Source: Heyndrickxia camelliae (lineage in GTDB: Bacteria > Bacillota > Bacilli > Bacillales > Bacillaceae_C). From it: a DNA stretch of 64,000 bases. Numbering within the stretch: position 1 is the stretch's first letter; each line of letters starts with the position of its first letter. The stretch covers positions 62,001 to 126,000 of the forward strand of contig NZ_PIQO01000006.1 in assembly GCF_002844575.1 (NCBI RefSeq). Direction: 5' to 3'. Position numbers and translations under genes: made by a program. The notes under the pieces were generated by a model, which saw only the letters and a program-made list of their open reading frames with translations, did not search any database and was not told the origin of the DNA. Below, piece after piece: positions 56,842-64,000 of the stretch.

Positions 56842-56860
56842 CGAAACCTCCTGCGGCTTA
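56824..56860 (-). promoter_or_regulatory. Hairpin 2 with embedded ribosome site
   Basis: Perfect 10-base arms TAAGCCGCAG/CTGCGGCTTA with a 17-base loop. On the minus strand the loop holds GAGGTTTCGATG, the leader's ribosome site and start, and a T-rich stretch follows. It may be an attenuator or a translation control. Confidence 0.7.
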
Positions 56861-56886
56861 AAAAAACGCATACCTCTAAAAGGGCA

Positions 56887-56925
56887 TAAAAAAGCCGCAG
56901 GAAGAAAGACATTCTTCCTACGGCT
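56887..56925 (-). terminator. Hairpin 1: terminator after the 25-residue peptide
   Basis: Arms AGCCGCAGGAAGA/TCTTCCTACGGCT (12 of 13 paired) followed by TTTTTT on the minus strand. The arms share AGCCGCAG with hairpin 2, so the two are probably duplicates or compete for pairing. Confidence 0.85.
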
Positions 56926-56942
56926 GGATTATTGAAGTTAAA

Positions 56943-57020
56943 TTACAGAAACCATCCATCCAAGGTCGAATGTGAACAATATGAATTTAGGGCTGATACA
57001 TTTGCGATTAACTTTTTCAT
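56943..57020 (-). CDS. 25-residue peptide preceding the array
   Basis: ATG 57,020 with a strong AAGGAGGTC nine bases upstream encodes MKKLIANVSALNSYCSHSTL followed by DGWFL. It sits between a good promoter and terminator hairpin 1. It is too short for a family call. It may be a leader peptide for attenuation, a signalling or antimicrobial peptide, or a RiPP precursor; no modification enzyme gene is nearby. Conservation would decide. Confidence 0.6.
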   Translation of the reverse strand: MKKLIANVSALNSYCSHSTLDGWFL

Positions 57021-57061
57021 AACAAACGACCTCCTTAAAGAATTTTTTGCTTACAGTGGTA

Positions 57062-57090
57062 AGTATAACCAATTTTAAAATAAAAGTAAA
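57062..57090 (-). promoter_or_regulatory. Promoter of the small-protein locus
   Basis: Minus strand: -35 TTTACT (57,085-57,090), 17-base spacer, -10 TATACT (57,062-57,067), about 42 bases upstream of the 25-residue peptide. Confidence 0.75.
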
Positions 57091-57175
57091 CATAAATTTT
57101 CAAGAAAACATGATTTAATTTTGAAAAGAAAACAAAGTTATTTTTCTCCTTAAAAAGGCCGACCCTCTACTATAT

Positions 57176-57210
57176 GCAAAAAGCCAAAGAAAGTTTCCTC
57201 TCTTTGGCTA
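57176..57210 (-). terminator. Terminator after emrB
   Basis: The stem AGCCAAAGA/TCTTTGGCT with T-rich tail on the minus strand, separating emrB from the small-protein locus. Confidence 0.85.
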
Positions 57211-57216
57211 AGAAAA

Positions 57217-59193
57217 TTATTTTTTTGTTGCTGGTCTTGATCTTTTGATAAAGAAAGCAAGGATTAGAGCTACTACAGCTATTCCTGTTGCAACTACAAA
57301 TGCGTCATTAATTCCGCTAACAGTAGTTTGCTGCGCAACTTTTCCATAAATAACAGTGGTAGCTAAGGTTTGACCAGCTTCAGATGGAAGTCCGGCCATT
57401 TGTGCTAACCCTTGGCCAAGCTGTGAAAGCTTGTTTGTAATATAAGGGTTTGCACTACTGATAATATTTGAGTAGTTGGCGCTATGAAAACTTGCTCTAG
57501 TCGTCATGACCGTAACTAAGAAAGCAGTACCTATACTACCAGCGACTGTTCGTGCTGTATTGGAAGCAGCGGTACCATGACTTGTTAAATGAAGTGGAAG
57601 TTGGTTCATTCCCTCGGTCATAACAGTCATCATAATAAAGGACATTCCAAACATCCGTAAGACATATAAAAGCATAATATGTGCATAGGTTGTTTGCATG
57701 GTTAAATGGGTAAACTGCCAAGTAGTGGCTACAGTAATAATTAAGCCGATAATGGCAAGTGGTCTAGCACCCATTTTATCGAAAAGTCTTCCCGATATAG
57801 GCGACATAATCCCCATAATAATGGCACCAGGCAACATCAATAGCCCTGATTGCAATGCAGTAAATCCACGGATATTTTGCAAATAAATTGGCAATAGAAT
57901 CATCGCAGCAAACATAGCCATATTAATAACCATACTTATTACCGTTGTCAAAGCAAAAATATCATATTTAAATACATGTAAATCAAGCATAGGATGATCT
58001 GTTGAGAATTCACGAATAGTAAAGGCAACTAAGGCCACAATTCCTACTATTAGTGAGATCATTACCGTCCCACTCGTCCATCCGTCATTTCCGGCTTCAC
58101 TAAATCCATATAGTAAAAATCCAAATCCGATAGTGGAGAAAATAAATCCCCATGTATCAAATTTTGGTTTTGTAACTTTTGTTACATCCTTCATCCAGAT
58201 AAAGCCTAGGATAAGATCTAATATTCCAAACGGAATAACGATATCAAATAATAATCTCCAAGAAAAATGTCCAATTAACCATCCTGATAGCGTTGGACCT
58301 ATTGCAGGGGCAAAAATCATGGCAACGCCCATTAAACCCATTGCAGCCCCACGTTTTTCAGGAGGGAATATAGTCATAAATACAGTCATCAAGAGCGGCA
58401 TGATGACACCAGCTCCGGCAGCTTGAACGACTCTTCCGATCATAAGCATAGAAAAACCGGTAGAAATAGAACATATAACAGATCCTATTGTAAAAGCAAA
58501 TATCGCTGATAGGAATAGTTTTCTTGTTCCTAATCGTGCGATTAAAAAGGCGGTTATTGGTATGAAGATACCATTTGTAAGCATATAACCAGTTGATAAC
58601 CATTGTACAGTATTCGCCGTTACTCCTAAATCATTCATTATATGAGGAATTGCAACATTCAATAGAGTTTGATTCAATATGGCGACAAATGCTCCTAACA
58701 TCATTGCCGCAATAATTTTACCCCGATGCTTGGCAATATCCGGTGAAATCGTTGGTCCTTGTTTTGCCGTTTTCTTCTCTTCGGCATTTTCTGTATTCCC
58801 TGCTTCTTCATTGACGTATTCTAATGCAGGTTCAGAAACAGCATTGTCTTTCAATGTATCGCGTATTAAATTATCAGCTACAGTGGCATCTTTTGATGAG
58901 TCGTCCTCTTCCTGTATCGATGTAGTTTGAGGACTTTCTTCGATTATTTCTTCCTTTTCCTCATGCTGAATATTAACAGGTTTTTGGAAAGTTTCTTCTT
59001 TCGCTTCCACTTTTGTTTCTTGTTTTGCATCTTTCCTAACTTCCTGTCTCACTTTTTCTTTTCTAGTAACCGATTCATCCGGTACACTTGCTTTTATATT
59101 TTGGCGGTTATTTCTCCCTTTTCTAATCGCAAAATTAATAACGAGAAGCAATATAACCGATATAAGAACATAACTAGCGATAAATATTGTCAT
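57217..59193 (-). CDS. emrB: EmrB/QacA-type MFS drug exporter with long N-terminal extension
   Basis: A 658-residue protein. The C-terminal ~500 residues form a 14-helix DHA2 exporter with LNQTLLNVAIPHIMNDLG, the ARLGTRKLFL loop and GRVVQAAGAGVIMPLLMTV. The first ~155 residues are unusual: one membrane helix (about 4-23), then a long, highly charged K/E/Q-rich stretch. Family members usually start at the equivalent of residue ~160. It pairs with the HlyD-type gene upstream (9 bases apart) to make a two-part drug exporter under the adjacent MarR repressor. Confidence 0.9.
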   Translation of the reverse strand: MTIFIASYVLISVILLLVINFAIRKGRNNRQNIKASVPDESVTRKEKVRQEVRKDAKQETKVEAKEETFQKPVNIQHEEKEEIIEESPQTTSIQEEDDSSKDATVADNLIRDTLKDNAVSEPALEYVNEEAGNTENAEEKKTAKQGPTISPDIAKHRGKIIAAMMLGAFVAILNQTLLNVAIPHIMNDLGVTANTVQWLSTGYMLTNGIFIPITAFLIARLGTRKLFLSAIFAFTIGSVICSISTGFSMLMIGRVVQAAGAGVIMPLLMTVFMTIFPPEKRGAAMGLMGVAMIFAPAIGPTLSGWLIGHFSWRLLFDIVIPFGILDLILGFIWMKDVTKVTKPKFDTWGFIFSTIGFGFLLYGFSEAGNDGWTSGTVMISLIVGIVALVAFTIREFSTDHPMLDLHVFKYDIFALTTVISMVINMAMFAAMILLPIYLQNIRGFTALQSGLLMLPGAIIMGIMSPISGRLFDKMGARPLAIIGLIITVATTWQFTHLTMQTTYAHIMLLYVLRMFGMSFIMMTVMTEGMNQLPLHLTSHGTAASNTARTVAGSIGTAFLVTVMTTRASFHSANYSNIISSANPYITNKLSQLGQGLAQMAGLPSEAGQTLATTVIYGKVAQQTTVSGINDAFVVATGIAVVALILAFFIKRSRPATKK

Positions 59194-59201
59194 GATATCA
59201 C

Positions 59202-59852
59202 CTACTTATGAATTCGCACAGTCACATTCATACCAGGAACTAAATCAAGACCACCATAATTTTCGATAGAGACTTTAACAGGAATGACTTGCACCTCTTT
59301 TGTATAGTTACCTGAAGCATTATCGCTAGGCAGTAAAGAAAAAGTACCCGCTGTTGCTAAACCAATCGATTGAATTTTACCGCTTAAAGTTGTATTTGGA
59401 TATGCATCTACATAGATATCTACATCTTGACCAACTTTAACATCATTAATATTTGTTTCTTTAATATTTGCTGTTACCCATAAATTATTTAAGTCGTAGC
59501 TTTGCGCAATCGGAACTCCCGCTCCCACATAAGTATCTTTAACTGCAGTAGATTGTACAACTGTTCCATCTGCAGGTGCAGTAATATTAACTCTCGATAC
59601 CCCTTTATCACTTACAACATCTACAGAACCAATTTTATCGCCTTTGTTAAATGTATCTCCAACTTTGCCGTTCCAGCTCACTAGTTTACCTGCTGCAGGT
59701 GATGCAATGGAAACTTGTTGGCCAGCAATTTGAGCATTGTCAGTTGATAAATAATTAACTGATTTATTATAGAAGTAGTAACCAGTAAATCCTCCTCCAA
59801 CCAGGATTATGAGTAAGATAACATTAATTAAAATCATACGTCTTGCATTCAT
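59202..59852 (-). CDS. emrA: HlyD/EmrA-type membrane fusion protein
   Basis: A 216-residue protein with an N-terminal anchor (about 6-28) and biotinyl-lipoyl and barrel domains (VSIASPAAGKLVSWNGKVGD, TAPADGTVVQSTA, LWVTANIKETNINDVKVGQ). It is shorter than EmrA because the coiled-coil hairpin is nearly absent, a form common in Gram-positive bacteria. It works with the EmrB-type exporter downstream. Confidence 0.9.
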   Translation of the reverse strand: MNARRMILINVILLIILVGGGFTGYYFYNKSVNYLSTDNAQIAGQQVSIASPAAGKLVSWNGKVGDTFNKGDKIGSVDVVSDKGVSRVNITAPADGTVVQSTAVKDTYVGAGVPIAQSYDLNNLWVTANIKETNINDVKVGQDVDIYVDAYPNTTLSGKIQSIGLATAGTFSLLPSDNASGNYTKEVQVIPVKVSIENYGGLDLVPGMNVTVRIHK

Positions 59853-59859
59853 AGATGGA

Positions 59860-60300
59860 TTATTCCTCCTTAATAGTCATTGTTTCTAATATACGTTCAT
59901 GTAATTGAAGTAACTTCTGAATCTCATCTTGTGGAAATTGCTGAATTTGATTTAACTTTTCAATCAAAAGTGAATCCGATCCAAACAGTTTATTTAGCTT
60001 ATCCTCTCCTTCTTGTGTCAAACGCAATGTTACAGCGCGACGGTCATGAGAAGATGTTACCCTGTCAACAAGTTTTTGATTCACTAAACGGTCAATTACC
60101 CCACTTACGGTACTATTCGTTAACCTCATATTTTCAGCTAATTCACTTAGTCCAATATTGGGATGATTTTGGATTCGAAATAATGCTTTTAACTGAACAT
60201 CTGTAACACCTATAGACTCCGCATCCTTTTTCAAGAGTCTGTAGATAGCTTTATTTATTTTAGTAAATGATTCGATGATTTCATTATTAAGAAGCTTCAT
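59860..60300 (-). CDS. MarR family transcriptional regulator
   Basis: A 146-residue winged-helix regulator. The recognition region is LSELAENMRLTNSTVSGVIDRL (residues about 50-71 region) with the wing DRVTSSHDRRAVTLRLT. I chose ATG 60,300 (MKLLNNEIIESF) after GAGGAGGGGGG; the frame is open 12 codons further. First gene of marR-emrA-emrB, so it probably represses its own operon and responds to an exported compound. Confidence 0.92.
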   Translation of the reverse strand: MKLLNNEIIESFTKINKAIYRLLKKDAESIGVTDVQLKALFRIQNHPNIGLSELAENMRLTNSTVSGVIDRLVNQKLVDRVTSSHDRRAVTLRLTQEGEDKLNKLFGSDSLLIEKLNQIQQFPQDEIQKLLQLHERILETMTIKEE

Positions 60301-60340
60301 TTCCCCCCTCCTCATCAACAATTCGTTCTTATCCAAATAT

Positions 60341-60406
60341 TTCGCATGCGAATTAAGTTAACGAGATATATAATACCATACTCACATAATAGTATGTCAA
60401 GAAGAA
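60341..60406 (-). promoter_or_regulatory. Promoter and palindromes before the marR gene
   Basis: Minus strand: -35 TTGACA near 60,395-60,400 and a -10-like TATTAT. The inverted repeat CATACT..AGTATG (60,377-60,396) overlaps the -35 and spacer, and a perfect 12-base palindrome TTCGCATGCGAA (60,341-60,352) lies downstream. Either could be the MarR operator. Confidence 0.65.
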
Positions 60407-60482
60407 AATATTATATGAAAAAATAAAGCGTATTCACTTTTCGACATATTTAGAGCAAAAAAAAAATAACGTTTTGCCAACG

Positions 60483-60740
60483 CTATTTTTTTTGAAGATA
60501 TTCTTGCCCTTCTTCAGATTCTAATAATTGGTTTCGACATTTATTGGAAAATAAAAAGCATATTGCTGATAATATCATTAGTATAAAAGTTCCACCTATT
60601 AATGTGTAAGTTTTCATTAAGGTTTTGCCGGCAATGGGCATGACAACACCTAAATATAGAAAGGCTGTTAATGCCAATAAAGTAAAACCGAATCTTTTAA
60701 AATCATTCATCTTTCCATATAATTTCTTTTCTTTATTCAC
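60483..60740 (-). CDS. yrhC: YrhC-like small membrane protein
   Basis: An 85-residue protein with two membrane helices (about 22-40 and 50-70) and polar ends, like YrhC of Bacillus, which is encoded near mtnN and the cysteine genes mccAB. I chose GTG 60,740 after AAGGTG; the longer frame to 60,788 lacks a good site. Function unknown. Here it follows mtnN by about 130 bases; mccAB are absent. Confidence 0.72.
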   Translation of the reverse strand: MNKEKKLYGKMNDFKRFGFTLLALTAFLYLGVVMPIAGKTLMKTYTLIGGTFILMILSAICFLFSNKCRNQLLESEEGQEYLQKK

Positions 60741-60870
60741 ATTTACACACCTTACTTTCTCTATGAATCTATAACTTAACTTTAACATAGAATAGACAGT
60801 GATTTAGTATGTAAATGTAGGAAAGGATGGAAGATAGGGGAAATAAAAATATTATTTCCCGAATGATTGA

Positions 60871-61563
60871 TTAAAGACTAGATACAATATCCATCACTAA
60901 GTTTGCGGAGTGACGTGCAGCTTTATCAAGGAATTGATCAAATGAAATATTGGATTCTTTTCCGGCAATATCCGATAAAGCACGAATGATCACAAATGGA
61001 ATATTAAATTGGTATGCTACTTGCGCTATAGCAGCTGCTTCCATCTCAACCGCTTGTAGATTTTGAAATTTATCACGAATAGCTTCTACTCTTTCAGGAT
61101 CACTCATAAATGAATCACCAGTGGCAATTAGCCCTCTTACTACCTGTATTTCATTTATTTTTATGGCGCAATCTTCGGCAATCTTTATCAAATGTTCATC
61201 CGCTTTAAAAGCAGGGGGCATTTGCGGAACCTGTCCATACTCATATCCAAAAACCGTAGCATCTACATCATGATGACGAACTTCATTGGAAATAACAATA
61301 TCCCCAACTTGAAGATTTGGGTCAAATCCGCCAGCAGATCCTGTATTTATGACAACATTTGGTTTGAATTCCTGCAATAAAATAGCAGTAGACATCGCCG
61401 CATTTACTTTCCCAATACCTGACCGAAGGAGAACAACATCCTTTCCTTTCATCATTCCAGAAATAAATTCATACCCTGCAATCGTTTGAAGTTTAGGATT
61501 CACTATATTTTCGCGTAATAGTGCAACTTCTTCTTCCATTGCTCCAATAATAGCTGCTTTCAT
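60871..61563 (-). CDS. mtnN: 5'-methylthioadenosine/S-adenosylhomocysteine nucleosidase
   Basis: A 230-residue enzyme that removes adenine from methylthioadenosine and S-adenosylhomocysteine, feeding methionine salvage and the activated methyl cycle. Family segments: [56 protein letters not shown] and the catalytic Asp in [13 protein letters not shown]. Length matches the family. Confidence 0.97.
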   Translation of the reverse strand: MKAAIIGAMEEEVALLRENIVNPKLQTIAGYEFISGMMKGKDVVLLRSGIGKVNAAMSTAILLQEFKPNVVINTGSAGGFDPNLQVGDIVISNEVRHHDVDATVFGYEYGQVPQMPPAFKADEHLIKIAEDCAIKINEIQVVRGLIATGDSFMSDPERVEAIRDKFQNLQAVEMEAAAIAQVAYQFNIPFVIIRALSDIAGKESNISFDQFLDKAARHSANLVMDIVSSL

Positions 61564-61688
61564 TTCATAACCTCTTTCTACTCAAAAATCAACACTTTCA
61601 TTATTATAAAACAAATAAAGAGGAAAACATACTAAGAATCCTTGAATCGTCGATTTCTGAAAGCTAAAATAGCGTTGGAGGGATGATT

Positions 61689-61900
61689 ATGGATTTTCAA
61701 TTAGAAATGATAGAGGATAAAATTGAATTTTTGAAGGAACGGATTTACATACTTTAGAAAAACAAATAAATGAAAAAATTGAGCAAAATAAAGCGATTAT
61801 GCTGGAAGTTGCATCTGTTTCTCATCAAATGCATGTAGATGAAAGCGGAAGAAGATTCTATTCTGCTGTCGTTCATTTTAAATTAAGAAAAGGATATTAA
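61689..61900 (+). pseudogene. yrzA: yrzA (DUF2536) with a one-base frameshift
   Basis: ATG 61,689 after GGAGGG starts MDFQLEMIEDKIEF; the frame then runs into TAG at codon 23. Shifting at the run of five T (61,728-61,732) restores EF-FEGTDLHTLEKQINEKIE ... AIMLEVASVSHQMHVDESG ... AVVHFKLRK, the DUF2536/YrzA pattern, to TAA at 61,898-61,900. The total of 212 bases is one short of 71 codons. A single lost T explains it: true mutation, phase variation, or a sequencing error. Confidence 0.8.
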
Positions 61901-61925
61901 TTCACCTCGAATTAATATCCTTTTC
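61889..61925. terminator. Bidirectional terminator between yrzA and yrrS
   Basis: The stem AAAGGATATTAATTC/GAATTAATATCCTTT with T runs on both sides, overlapping the yrzA stop. Confidence 0.92.
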
Positions 61926-61926
61926 T

Positions 61927-62625
61927 TTATTGTCTATCATTGTGGTTTAATTCTTCTACCTTAGATGGTTTCCAGCCTTGACCGTCTATCCATTCAAGAT
62001 ATACACGATATGCTTTTTTATCTTTCTTAGAAGTAATGGTCCCAATTACAGAAGAGTCAGATCCAACTCTTGACATATACCAAATAGTCATTTGATCAGA
62101 AGGGATTCCCGTAGCATAAGATAATGCCTTTTCTTTTTCCTTCCAGTCAGTTGAATTAAAGTCAGAAGAATATTGATGACCACCAGTTTGACTTGTCCCA
62201 ACAGGTTTCCAGCTAGGATTTACATATGTTTTTTTCACATTTGGGTCATTACCTTCGTTGGCAACAACATTGGAATCATCTAATTGGCTATTGTCACTAT
62301 CTTTATCCGCAGAAGAATCATCACTTGAATCCCCTGTGTTATCATTATTATCGGATACGGTGCCGTCACTACTGCCATTTTTATCGCCATTTGATTCACT
62401 CTTCGATTTATTCGAATCTATTGACGTTTCTTGCTTATGTGCGGTATTGGCAGGTGCAGAGCTTTTATTATCGTCTTTTCCACCGCCTAAAAATATAAAA
62501 CTCGCCACAATGATAATTAATAATATCACGATGACAATTAATGAGTTTAAAATAATATTTGTTTTTCGGCGTTTAGCTCTTTGTAATGAGCGAGATCGGT
62601 TTGGATGATTATAATCATTCGCCAT
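61927..62625 (-). CDS. yrrS: DUF1510 protein YrrS
   Basis: A 232-residue protein: a basic N-terminus, one membrane helix (about 26-48), a long low-complexity Ser/Asp/Asn/Lys linker (about 50-130), and a C-terminal globular DUF1510 domain (WKPVGTSQTGGHQYSSDFN ... YLEWIDGQGWKPSKVEEL). It lies just after the pbpI-type gene, the order of B. subtilis yrrR-yrrS, and is probably co-expressed in sporulation. Extracytoplasmic; role unknown. Confidence 0.88.
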   Translation of the reverse strand: MANDYNHPNRSRSLQRAKRRKTNIILNSLIVIVILLIIIVASFIFLGGGKDDNKSSAPANTAHKQETSIDSNKSKSESNGDKNGSSDGTVSDNNDNTGDSSDDSSADKDSDNSQLDDSNVVANEGNDPNVKKTYVNPSWKPVGTSQTGGHQYSSDFNSTDWKEKEKALSYATGIPSDQMTIWYMSRVGSDSSVIGTITSKKDKKAYRVYLEWIDGQGWKPSKVEELNHNDRQ

Positions 62626-62732
62626 GTTTCAACCTCCCTTTTCCAATGTCAATATCATAACACGATATTAAATTTGAGAAAAGGACATATCACTTTTAAA
62701 AGCAAATCATCCATCTTTATTCCTATGATGGT

Positions 62733-64000
62733 TTACTTATGGTCTTCCTCATATAAATATTTTACAATGTCAGCAAAAAGAGGATTTACCCCTCCTGCAT
62801 TCTCTGGAACACCTAAGTTTACTACAACCAATGCATACTTCGGTTGTTGAAATGGAAAATAACCAGCAAACCATTTGTTATGAAGCTGCTCCTTCCCTTT
62901 AAAAATCCCAGTTTCTGCAGTTCCGGATTTTCCTGCCACGTCATAAGGCAGATTTTGAAACCATTTGCCAGTTCCAGCGTCACTTGTTACAACATGTCTT
63001 AACATTTTCTGCAGCTTTATAGCAGTCACGCGTGATATATTTTCGCCTGATAGGTTCTTTTCAGCAAATGGAACAAGAGTGGTTCCATCCTTATATTTTA
63101 ATGCTGAAGCAACTCTGATCATCTCTTTTTGACCGCCCCTTGCAATCGTAGCCATCATATTTGCAACACCCAAAGGGGTTACTCTTACTTCTTGCTGTCC
63201 TATACCCGTTTGAGCGACTAAATTATTATCTTTTTCACTTTCGAAACTAGCAAATATTTTTCCTTTATCTACCTGGAGCTGCTGAAAATCTTCCAGATGA
63301 TAAACATCGCCATGCCAGCTGATTTGTCCAATTAACCCCAATTTATTTGCATATTCTTCTAAAAGATTTGGATTATTATCTTTTAATCTTTTGGCTAAAT
63401 CCCCAAATGCACGGTTACAGCTTTGTGAAAAAGCTTCCTCAAAATTTAAGTCGCCAAGTTTACGCTTATCAGGTTTTCCATACATATTTTCACTACAATG
63501 AAATAATTCATTTTTTTGAACATCAAGCTTTTCAATGGTGGCTGCAGCTGTTACGGTTTTGAAAACGGAACCCGGAATTTGCTCTGTTGTCATCATATTT
63601 ACTGCTGCCCCACCTGCAAAGGGATGGTTTGGATCCATAGCTGGCCTTGATACACTTGCAAGTATTTCATTGCTCTCGATATCTAATAGAACTACCCCAC
63701 CCTTATTTATGTGATATTGATCTACAAGCTTTTCCATTTTCTCTTGTATATTTTTATCAATGGTCGTTTGAACATTTACAGGGTAATAGGGATTACCGGA
63801 TCCCGTATATTTAACATCCACTCCAAAAAGCGGTGCGCCGAGTGCGTCAACATGGAACACAAGCTTAGACTCTCCTTCCGGTAATAAAAATTCATCAAAT
63901 TGCTTCTGCAAACCCGTTATCCCAATTTTCTCATTTTGCATCCCCTTTTTATCTGGATATCTTTTCAAAAAGGTTTCTGCTTGTTCTCCGACTATTCCAA
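62733..64000 (-). CDS. pbpI: PbpI-type class B penicillin-binding protein (5' end beyond the right edge)
   Basis: The C-terminal ~420 codons of a class B transpeptidase. All three active-site motifs are present: SVFK in PGSVFKTV (nucleophile Ser), SCN in SQSCNRAF, and KSGT in VAGKSGTAETG. The frame remains open to base 64,000 (…VGEQAETFLKRYPDK), so an apparent start at 63,968 is internal. B. subtilis yrrR (pbpI) sits here before yrrS and is SigF-dependent. It cross-links peptidoglycan. Confidence 0.92.
   Translation of the reverse strand, partial: GIVGEQAETFLKRYPDKKGMQNEKIGITGLQKQFDEFLLPEGESKLVFHVDALGAPLFGVDVKYTGSGNPYYPVNVQTTIDKNIQEKMEKLVDQYHINKGGVVLLDIESNEILASVSRPAMDPNHPFAGGAAVNMMTTEQIPGSVFKTVTAAATIEKLDVQKNELFHCSENMYGKPDKRKLGDLNFEEAFSQSCNRAFGDLAKRLKDNNPNLLEEYANKLGLIGQISWHGDVYHLEDFQQLQVDKGKIFASFESEKDNNLVAQTGIGQQEVRVTPLGVANMMATIARGGQKEMIRVASALKYKDGTTLVPFAEKNLSGENISRVTAIKLQKMLRHVVTSDAGTGKWFQNLPYDVAGKSGTAETGIFKGKEQLHNKWFAGYFPFQQPKYALVVVNLGVPENAGGVNPLFADIVKYLYEEDHK

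Overview
The window is low-GC Firmicute DNA from an endospore-forming member of the Bacillaceae. Evidence: strong AGGAGG-type ribosome sites, frequent TTG/GTG starts, sporulation genes (gpr, spoIIP, sda, yqfC/yqfD, sigK), the late competence operon comEA-EB-EC with divergent comER, and gene order matching the Bacillus subtilis phoH-to-sda region almost gene for gene. The species cannot be named from sequence alone.

Layout. 1-5,300 (minus): phoH (cut by the left edge), yqfD, yqfC, a YqfB-like protein, floA, a short NfeD protein, yqeY, rpsU. 5,506-7,359: a Na/Pi-type symporter (plus) and deoC (minus). 7,474-15,609 (minus): the class I heat-shock operon hrcA-grpE-dnaK-dnaJ continuing into prmA-rsmE-mtaB, with a perfect CIRCE operator before hrcA. 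15,866-21,980: hemW, lepA, yqxA, spoIIP, gpr. 22,219-28,708: rpsT, holA, yqzM and the competence genes. 28,799-33,984: yqeM-rsfS-yqeK-nadD and yhbY-aroE-yqeH-yqeG. 34,357-37,940: sda (with DnaA boxes upstream), psd, pssA, pepF.

38,113-52,581 is the most interesting block. The mother-cell sigma factor gene sigK is split. Its 3' half (spoIIIC) lies at 38,113-38,644 and its 5' half (spoIVCB) at 52,372-52,581, separated by 13.7 kb. Both edges carry the hexamer TTGACG (CGTCAA on the coding strand). Recombination there rebuilds an uninterrupted 241-codon sigK, so this is a skin-type sigK-intervening element. A large serine recombinase (spoIVCA-like) sits at one edge, and its own reading frame runs through the crossover site. 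I see no phage structural genes. The cargo is an arsenate reductase/ArsB pump pair without arsR, an FTR1 iron permease with a Fur box, a YuiD-type membrane protein, a DUF3231 protein, a methyltransferase, and a five-gene quinone/electrophile detoxification operon (mhqO, flavin reductase, mhqO, mhqD, mhqP). That operon follows an MhqR-type operator and a decayed mhqN. The excision site differs from the one known in B. subtilis sigK.

52,768-64,000 (mostly minus): an MFS exporter, a kumamolisin-type acid protease, then a compact small-protein locus (55,918-57,090). The locus holds a promoter, a 25-residue peptide, two related hairpins, an 11-residue leader, four tandem 48-residue paralogues that look like the YrzI family, and a fifth short ORF. 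After it come emrB-emrA-marR, yrhC, mtnN, a frameshifted yrzA, yrrS, and a pbpI-type penicillin-binding protein cut by the right edge. A dispersed intergenic repeat of about 155-205 bp occurs three times (6,442; 11,860; 18,975), once between dnaK and dnaJ. No rRNA, tRNA, CRISPR array or intact insertion sequence was seen.
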